This document shows positions 1 through 4,177 of a DNA stretch of 7,173 nt, in pieces; within the stretch, counting starts at the first letter, position 1; each line of letters opens with the position of its first letter. This DNA is from an uncultured Clostridia bacterium. Lineage in GTDB: Bacteria; Bacillota; Clostridia; Oscillospirales; Ruminococcaceae. The stretch is from NCBI GenBank assembly GCA_947165805.1, contig CAMVBT010000126.1, forward strand, positions 1-7,173. Reading direction: 5' to 3'. Both the position numbers and the translations under genes were made by a program. A model generated the notes under the pieces. That model searched no databases. It worked only from the letters and a program-made list of their open reading frames with translations, and was not told where the DNA came from.

Positions 1-704
1 GTGCGATCGTCCGTGATCCTAAGGTATTCCTGCTTGACGAGCCGCTGTCCAACCTCGACGCGAAGCTGCGTGCACAGATGAGAACCGAGCTCTCGAAGCT
101 CCACAAGAAGCTGGGTACAACTTTTATCTACGTTACACATGACCAGATCGAGGCTATGACGATGGGTGACCGTATCGTTGTTATGAAGGACGGTTACATC
201 CAGCAGATCGACTCGCCTCTGAACCTTTACGAGAACCCCGTTAACAAGTTCGTTGCGGGCTTCATCGGCACACCTCAGATGAACTTCATCGATGCCAAGC
301 TCATCATGATGAACGGCAAGTACACTGTTGAGTTCGGTTCCGAGGATACAAAGACCTCGAGAGGCAGAAAGTTCTATGTTGAGATCCCGACAGCCAAGGC
401 TGACGCAGAAGCTCTCAACTACTACGTTGACAAGGACGTTACACTCGGCGTAAGACCCGAGAGCATCCATGACGAGGAAATGTTCATCTCGACAGCTACA
501 ACAGGTATCATCGAAGCTAACGTCGATGTAACCGAAATGATGGGCGCTGAGACATACCTCTACCTCACATGCGAAGGTATGCCGATCACAGCAAGAGTTT
601 CTCCTCGCTGCACAGCTCGTCCTCAGGACGTTGTCAAGCTCGCTATCGACCCGAACAAGATCCACCTGTTCGACGCTAACGACGAGCACGCTATCCTTTC
701 ATAA
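1..704 (+). CDS. Sugar ABC transporter ATP-binding protein, UgpC/MsmX/MalK family (5' end missing)
   Basis: Only the C-terminal 233 residues are in the window; the reading frame is open from base 3. The fragment begins just after where the LSGGQ signature should be (visible residues AIVRDP) and then shows Walker B with its catalytic glutamate and D-loop ([12 protein letters not shown], residues 8-19 of the fragment) and the switch histidine in [11 protein letters not shown]. The helical linker [13 protein letters not shown] and a C-terminal TOBE/MalK-type domain (GVRPESIH, then two beta-rich repeats) follow. The Walker A and Q-loop lie upstream of the window. This family energises importers for oligosaccharides, glycerol-3-phosphate or similar solutes on the cytoplasmic face of the membrane. 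In Bacillota one such ATPase (MsmX) often serves several permeases, so the substrate cannot be named from this fragment. Codons favour GTT, ACA and CGT more than the genes downstream, which may reflect high expression. A strong terminator starts 10 bp after the stop. The family call is secure; the subfamily is not. Confidence 0.93.
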   Translation, partial: AIVRDPKVFLLDEPLSNLDAKLRAQMRTELSKLHKKLGTTFIYVTHDQIEAMTMGDRIVVMKDGYIQQIDSPLNLYENPVNKFVAGFIGTPQMNFIDAKLIMMNGKYTVEFGSEDTKTSRGRKFYVEIPTAKADAEALNYYVDKDVTLGVRPESIHDEEMFISTATTGIIEANVDVTEMMGAETYLYLTCEGMPITARVSPRCTARPQDVVKLAIDPNKIHLFDANDEHAILS

Positions 705-714
705 GATAACAGAC

Positions 715-743
715 AAAGCCCCGCTTCACGCGGGGCTTTTTTT
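715..743 (+). terminator. Intrinsic terminator of the ABC ATPase gene
   Basis: A perfect 10-bp stem, AAAGCCCCGC (715-724) with GCGGGGCTTT (730-739), has a 5-nt loop and runs into seven T's (737-743). It lies just after the stop codon at 702-704, so the ATPase is the last gene of its transcript. Confidence 0.95.
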
Positions 744-833
744 AGTCGCTTACGCTCTAGACTGGGGGAAACTTTTTTGAAAAAAAGTTTCCCCCAGACC
801 CCCTTCAAAAAACTTTCAACCGCTACGCTATTA
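744..833 (-). repeat. Composite intergenic repeat, copy 1 (minus orientation)
   Basis: Read on the minus strand, this segment runs AGCGTAGCG, then GTTGAAAGTTTTTTG, then a G-rich linker, then the 36-bp palindrome, then GAGCGTAAGCGAC (complement of 745-757). The same order of modules occurs on the plus strand at 936-1014. The 13-bp GAGCGTAAGCGAC block is identical in both, and the GTTTGAAA/GTTTTTG block is nearly so, while the central hairpins differ in stem sequence but share the T-run/A-run core. The two copies therefore form a large imperfect inverted repeat around the hairpin at 846-878. Confidence 0.7.
762..797. repeat. 36-bp perfect palindrome with G5/C5 and T6/A6 blocks
   Basis: Arms CTGGGGGAAACTTTTTT (762-778) and AAAAAAGTTTCCCCCAG (781-797) are exact reverse complements around a 2-bp centre. 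As RNA this would fold into a very stable hairpin, realistically about 16 bp with a 4-nt loop. No T-tract follows on either strand (the right flank is ACCCCC), so it is not an ordinary intrinsic terminator. I recall similar G5/AAAC/T6 palindromes in intergenic regions of ruminococcal genomes, but could not check this. Confidence 0.85.
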
Positions 834-845
834 AACTCGAAAGAA

Positions 846-884
846 ATCTGCTCCTTTTGGCAGTCAAAAGGAGCAGATATTTTT
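846..884 (+). repeat. Strong hairpin followed by a T-rich run (terminator-like, repeat-associated)
   Basis: A perfect 14-bp stem, ATCTGCTCCTTTTG (846-859) with CAAAAGGAGCAGAT (865-878), has a 5-nt loop, GCAGT. TATTTTT follows at 878-884, so it could terminate plus-strand transcription. However, no gene lies between it and the real terminator at 715-743. A shorter hairpin with the same CTGCTCCT/AGGAGCAG core lies at 7063-7086, in the same orientation and followed by the same linker motifs. That favours a mobile or dispersed repeat module over a gene-specific terminator. Confidence 0.75.
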
Positions 885-935
885 GTTATTTTAGTTTCTT
901 TTACCCTCAAAAGAGGTACTGCTTAACGAGTCTGC

Positions 936-1014
936 AAGGCGAAGCGTTTGAAAAGTTTTTGCCCAGCTTTTTTCAAAAAGCTGGCCGCCGGAGGCAACTC
1001 GAGCGTAAGCGACC
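936..1014 (+). repeat. Composite intergenic repeat, copy 2 (plus orientation)
   Basis: Module order is AAGGCGAAGCG (936-946), TTTGAAAAGTTTTTG (947-961), hairpin CCAGCTTTTT/AAAAAGCTGG (963-972 and 975-984), GCCGCCGGAGGCAACTC, then GAGCGTAAGCGAC (1001-1013). It mirrors the minus-strand element at 744-833. Its last 44 bp are duplicated directly downstream. Confidence 0.7.
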
Positions 1015-1063
1015 TCTTCTTCAAAAAGCTGGCCGCCGGAGGCAACTCGAGCGTAAGCGACCT
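972..1063 (+). repeat. Tandem duplication, 48-bp period, two copies
   Basis: Bases 972-1015 and 1020-1063 are identical over 44 bp, separated by CTCT, which gives a period of 48 bp. Each unit runs TTCAAAAAGCTGG, GCCGCCGGAGGCAACTC, GAGCGTAAGCGACC. The period is a multiple of three, so it leaves open a frame read from 948 into parA. That frame has no ribosome binding site and is not considered coding. Perfect identity suggests a recent duplication or slippage event. Confidence 0.95.
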
Positions 1064-1092
1064 TCAGAGATGGGCGACTATAAAAGAAACAC

Positions 1093-1121
1093 TTGCAATT
1101 TCTTCTTATATATGGTATAAT
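1093..1121 (+). promoter_or_regulatory. Sigma-A-type promoter of the parAB-serS operon
   Basis: The -35 is TTGCAA (1093-1098) and the -10 is a perfect TATAAT (1116-1121), with a 17-bp spacer. TG at 1113-1114 one base before the -10 makes it an extended -10 promoter. Transcription would start near 1128, giving a leader of about 33 nt before the parA start. No operator-like or parS-like site is visible around it. Confidence 0.85.
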
Positions 1122-1146
1122 TATTTGTTGGAAAACAGAACAAAAG

Positions 1147-1163
1147 AAAGGACGATAAATTTG
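1147..1163 (+). promoter_or_regulatory. Shine-Dalgarno and TTG that set the parA start
   Basis: AAAGGA (1147-1152) lies 8 nt upstream of TTG (1161-1163). The frame is open far upstream, to an ATG at 948, but that extension runs through the tandem repeats and the promoter and has no homology to ParA. Starting at TTG gives MAVIISIVNQKGG, aligned residue for residue with the start of Bacillus Soj. The 13-nt string AAAGAAAGGACGA (1143-1155) recurs upstream of thiT with the same spacing to its start. Confidence 0.88.
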
Positions 1164-1955
1164 GCAGTTATCATTTCGATCGTCAACCAGAAGGGCGGCG
1201 TGGCAAAGACTACCACCGCGGTGAACCTCGGCGCTGCTCTCGGGAATATGGGCAAGCGCGTGCTGATCGTCGATCTCGACCCGCAGGGCAACGCCACAGC
1301 GGGACTCGGTATTTCGGGCGGCGCCAAGCGCGAGCTCGAGCACACGACTTATGACGTGATAATGGGAGAGGTAAGACCCGCCGACGCGATCATAAAGACA
1401 GAGTTCAAAAACCTGTCCCTGATGCCCTCGACACAGACTCTCGCCGAAGCGGAGATAAAGCTGCTGCGGTTTGAGAACAAGAATATGCAGCTCAAAAAGG
1501 AAATACTACAGATACGCGAGGACTACGACATCATCATCATCGACTGTCTGCCGTCCCTCGGAGTTCTGGCTCTCAACGGTCTCAACGCCTGCGACCGCAT
1601 CATTATCCCGATGCAGTGCGAGCCGTACAGCCTTGAGGGCGTCGCGGAGCTCATCGCTACCGTGAAGCGCGTCAAGAAGTCCAGCAACCGCAATCTCCAG
1701 ATAATGGGCATCGTGTTTACCATGGTGGACAGCAAGCTCAGAGTCAACCGCGAGGTAATGCGCAGCATCAAGTCGAAGTTCCCCGAGGACCTGTTCTTCA
1801 ACGCGGAGATTCCGAGAAATGTCCGCATAGCCGAAGCCCCGAGCCACGGCGAACCGATAACCTACTACGACCCCGGCTCAAAGGGTGCTGACGCGTACAT
1901 AAGACTTGCAAAAGAAGTCGCGAGAAAATGCAAGGCAATAGAAGAAATGCTTTGA
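1161..1955 (+). CDS. parA: ParA/Soj chromosome-partitioning ATPase
   Basis: This 264-residue protein has the usual chromosomal ParA (Soj) length. It is a deviant-Walker ATPase that dimerises on ATP, binds nucleoid DNA non-specifically, and is stimulated by ParB to move replication origins apart; in Bacillus it also acts on DnaA. The deviant Walker A is KGGVAKTT (residues 11-18) with signature lysine K11 and nucleotide lysine K16. Walker A' is VDLDPQGNATAGLG (37-50), with D40 matching the hydrolytic Asp of Bacillus Soj, and Walker B is IIIIDCLPSLG (124-134). The C-terminal EIPRNVRIAEAPSHG (216-230) is typical of the family. Two oddities: A15 replaces the usual Gly of KGGVGK, and L130 replaces the first Pro of DxPPSLG. 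All key Lys and Asp residues are intact, so it should be active. The start is TTG. It is the first gene of the operon, 13 bp before parB. Confidence 0.95.
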   Translation: MAVIISIVNQKGGVAKTTTAVNLGAALGNMGKRVLIVDLDPQGNATAGLGISGGAKRELEHTTYDVIMGEVRPADAIIKTEFKNLSLMPSTQTLAEAEIKLLRFENKNMQLKKEILQIREDYDIIIIDCLPSLGVLALNGLNACDRIIIPMQCEPYSLEGVAELIATVKRVKKSSNRNLQIMGIVFTMVDSKLRVNREVMRSIKSKFPEDLFFNAEIPRNVRIAEAPSHGEPITYYDPGSKGADAYIRLAKEVARKCKAIEEML

Positions 1956-1968
1956 GGAAGGAGCACAA

Positions 1969-2823
1969 ATGGCAAAAAAGACCGGACTCGGCGATAATTT
2001 CGCCGACCTCTTCGACGACGGACTGTTCGGCTCGGACGACAATACCGTCCCCCAGAAACTGAAACTTTCCGAGATCGAGCCCAACAAGAAGCAGCCGCGA
2101 AAGAATTTCGACGAGGAAGCGCTTCAGGCTCTCGCGGCGAACATCGCCGAGAACGGCGTTATACAGCCGCTGACCGTCAGACCCTACGGCGACGGCTACC
2201 AGATAGTCGCCGGTGAACGCCGCTGGCGTGCCGCAAAGATCGCCGGACTGAAAGAAGTCCCGGTGCGCATCATGGACCTGACCGACGAGCAGACCATGCA
2301 GATAGCGCTGATCGAAAACCTCCAGCGTGAGGACCTCAACCCTATCGAAGTCGCGTTTGGCTACAAACAGCTGATAGATACGTTCAAAATGACGCAGGAC
2401 GAGGTCTCGAAGGTGGTCGGAAAGCCCCGCTCCTCGGTGGCGAACTCGCTGCGCCTGATAACCCTGCCGGAAGATATACAGCAGAGTGTCAGCAAGGGCG
2501 AAATATCCGTGGGACACTGTAAGGTGATACTCGGCGTTCAGGACAAGGATATCCAGCATATCCTCGCTCAGAAGACCATAAAGGACGGCATCAGCGTCCG
2601 CGCCCTCGAAAGGCTCGCGAAGCAGATGACCGAGGAACGCCCCGTAAAGCCCAAGCCTCCGCGGGACACTTACCTCGTGGAAGCCGAGCTCAGTATGACC
2701 GAACACATCGGAAAGCCTGTGCATATAGACAAATCAAAGGACAAATATACGTTCAGTATAGAATGTGCCGGCGAGGAAGAGCTGAAAGAGCTGATAAAGT
2801 ATCTTTCCGAACTAAAAAAGTAA
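1969..2823 (+). CDS. parB: ParB/Spo0J centromere-binding protein (CTPase)
   Basis: A 284-residue ParB of normal chromosomal length. ParB binds parS, loads as a CTP-dependent sliding clamp, recruits SMC and stimulates ParA. Visible domains: an N-terminal segment with [10 protein letters not shown] (residues 7-16, a likely ParA-stimulating region though short of arginines), then the N-domain with [13 protein letters not shown] (33-45) and [14 protein letters not shown] (59-72). The CTP-binding motif [12 protein letters not shown] (82-93) and box II ENLQRED (116-122) follow, then a helix-turn-helix around 141-163 ([20 protein letters not shown]) and a C-terminal dimerisation domain ending [21 protein letters not shown] lies 5 nt before the ATG. 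Many Clostridia have a DUF4446 gene between parB and serS; here serS follows after 24 bp. No parS consensus is present in the window. Confidence 0.95.
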   Translation: MAKKTGLGDNFADLFDDGLFGSDDNTVPQKLKLSEIEPNKKQPRKNFDEEALQALAANIAENGVIQPLTVRPYGDGYQIVAGERRWRAAKIAGLKEVPVRIMDLTDEQTMQIALIENLQREDLNPIEVAFGYKQLIDTFKMTQDEVSKVVGKPRSSVANSLRLITLPEDIQQSVSKGEISVGHCKVILGVQDKDIQHILAQKTIKDGISVRALERLAKQMTEERPVKPKPPRDTYLVEAELSMTEHIGKPVHIDKSKDKYTFSIECAGEEELKELIKYLSELKK

Positions 2824-2847
2824 TTTATTGAAAGGATATATAAAACA

Positions 2848-4140
2848 ATGATCGACATTAAATTTCTCAGAGAAAACCCCGAAGCAGTAAAGGAAAACAT
2901 CAGGAAAAAGTTTCAGGATCAGAAGCTCCCGCTCGTAGATGAAGTCATCGAGCTCGACGCCGAGAGCCGTAAGACCCAGCAGGAGGCCGACGGCCTGCGC
3001 GCCGACAGAAACCGTATCTCCAAGCAGATAGGCGCCCTCATGGGACAGGGTAAGAAGGAAGAAGCCGAGGAAGCCAAGAAGCAGGTCAACGAGTTCTCCG
3101 AGCGCCTCGCCGCTCTCGAAGCAAAGGAGGCCGAGCTCTCCGAGAAGATCACAAAGATCATGATGACCATTCCCCAGATCATCGACCCCAGCGTCCCGAT
3201 AGGAAAGGACGACTCCCAGAACGTTGAGATCGAGCGCTTCGGCGAGCCCGTCGTTCCGGACTTTGAAGTCCCCTACCACACCGACATAATGGAGAAGCTG
3301 CACGGCATCGACCTCGACGCCGCAAGACGCGTCGCGGGCAACGGCTTCTACTACCTCATGGGCGATATCGCGAGACTGCACTCCGCTGTCATCGCGTATG
3401 CGCGCGATTTCATGATCGACAAGGGCTTCACCTACTGCGTGCCGCCGTTCATGATAAGAAGCAACGTCGTTACCGGCGTTATGAGCTTCGCGGAAATGGA
3501 CGCAATGATGTACAAGATCGAGGGCGAAGACCTCTACCTCATCGGTACCTCCGAGCACTCGATGATAGGCAAGTATATAGACACTATCGTACCGGGCGAG
3601 ACACTGCCCCACACTCTCACCAGCTATTCTCCCTGCTTCCGCAAGGAAAAGGGCGCCCACGGACTTGAGGAGCGCGGCGTTTACCGTATCCACCAGTTCG
3701 AGAAGCAGGAAATGATCGTTATCTGCGAGCCCGAGGACAGCCCCTACTGGTTCGAAAAGCTCTGGCAGAACACCGTCGAGCTCTTCCGCTCAATGGATAT
3801 CCCGGTAAGAACTCTCGAATGCTGCTCCGGCGACCTTGCCGACCTGAAAGTCAAGAGCCTTGACGTTGAGGCATGGTCTCCGCGTCAGAAGAAGTACTTC
3901 GAGGTCGGCAGCTGCTCGAACCTCGGCGACGCTCAGGCACGCCGCCTGAAAATAAGGATAGCGGGCAAGGACGGAAAGAAGTACCTCGCCCACACCCTGA
4001 ACAATACGGTAGTAGCTCCTCCGAGAATGCTCATAGCGTTCCTCGAGAACAACCTGAACGCCGACGGCTCGGTAAATATCCCCGAAGTATTAAGACCCTA
4101 CATGGGCGGAAAGTCAAAGATAGAAGTCCCCGCAAAATAA
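2848..4140 (+). CDS. serS: Seryl-tRNA synthetase
   Basis: This 430-residue class II synthetase forms seryl-tRNA(Ser) from serine and ATP in the cytosol. Residues 1-110 form the N-terminal long coiled-coil arm that grips the long variable arm of tRNA-Ser (charged heptad-like stretch about 36-105). The catalytic domain shows TSEH (234-237, serine-binding TxE), motif 2 SPCFRKEKGAHG (261-272), HQFEKQEM (282-289), SCSN (355-358) and motif 3 LNNTVVAPPRMLIAFLENN (384-402) with its conserved arginine. It ends IPEVLRPYMGG, the usual C-terminus. Details such as QARRLKIR (363-370), SPCFRKE.GAHG and HTLNNT look closer to archaeal/eukaryal SerRS than to the E. coli or Bacillus type, although I recall the same form in other gut Clostridia. 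AAAGGA (2831-2836) lies 11 nt before the ATG. It is probably cotranscribed with parAB. Confidence 0.96.
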   Translation: MIDIKFLRENPEAVKENIRKKFQDQKLPLVDEVIELDAESRKTQQEADGLRADRNRISKQIGALMGQGKKEEAEEAKKQVNEFSERLAALEAKEAELSEKITKIMMTIPQIIDPSVPIGKDDSQNVEIERFGEPVVPDFEVPYHTDIMEKLHGIDLDAARRVAGNGFYYLMGDIARLHSAVIAYARDFMIDKGFTYCVPPFMIRSNVVTGVMSFAEMDAMMYKIEGEDLYLIGTSEHSMIGKYIDTIVPGETLPHTLTSYSPCFRKEKGAHGLEERGVYRIHQFEKQEMIVICEPEDSPYWFEKLWQNTVELFRSMDIPVRTLECCSGDLADLKVKSLDVEAWSPRQKKYFEVGSCSNLGDAQARRLKIRIAGKDGKKYLAHTLNNTVVAPPRMLIAFLENNLNADGSVNIPEVLRPYMGGKSKIEVPAK

Positions 4141-4142
4141 GC

Positions 4143-4159
4143 TCCGGAAAACTTCCGGA
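4143..4159 (+). repeat. Small hairpin in the serS-membrane gene spacer
   Basis: TCCGGAA (4143-4149) pairs with TTCCGGA (4153-4159) around a 3-nt loop, starting 3 bp after the serS stop. AT-rich sequence without a T-tract follows, so it is unlikely to terminate. It could protect or process the mRNA between serS and the next gene. Confidence 0.55.
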
Positions 4160-4177
4160 ATAATACGAGGAATTGAT

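Larger units (their letters stand above)
744..1092. other. Gene-free repeat island between the ABC gene and the parA promoter
   Basis: No convincing gene lies here. Short open frames exist on both strands, but they run through inverted and tandem repeats and have no Shine-Dalgarno sequence. The stretch holds, in order: a minus-oriented composite element containing a 36-bp palindrome (744-833), an isolated strong hairpin (846-878), a linker also found near the right end of the window (about 885-946), a plus-oriented composite element (936-1014), and a second copy of its last 44 bp (1020-1063). The remaining ~30 bp lead into the parA promoter. Confidence 0.8.

Noticed and set aside
623..910. 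Small minus-strand frame over the ABC gene end and the palindrome
   Set aside because: It reads through a terminator and a 36-bp palindrome, has no Shine-Dalgarno, and resembles no protein I know.
744..1063. CRISPR array
   Set aside because: The repeats are only two tandem copies with a 4-bp joint, plus inverted modules. There is no regular repeat-spacer pattern and there are no cas genes.
1084..1104. Inverted AAGAAA/TTTCTT flanking the parA -35 as a possible operator
   Set aside because: Six low-complexity A/T-rich bases per arm are expected by chance in an AT-rich promoter region.
948..1160. N-terminal extension of parA to an upstream ATG
   Set aside because: It would translate the tandem repeats and the promoter itself, has no ribosome binding site, and adds 71 residues unlike any ParA. 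The TTG at 1161 has a good Shine-Dalgarno and matches the Soj N-terminus.
1798..2724. 308-codon open frame antisense to parB
   Set aside because: It is a shadow of the GC-biased codons of parB, with composition typical of antisense frames, no ribosome binding site and no recognisable domain.
2812..3693. 293-codon open frame antisense to serS
   Set aside because: It lies wholly opposite a well-supported synthetase gene, and its hydrophobic/His-Val-rich composition is that of an antisense shadow.
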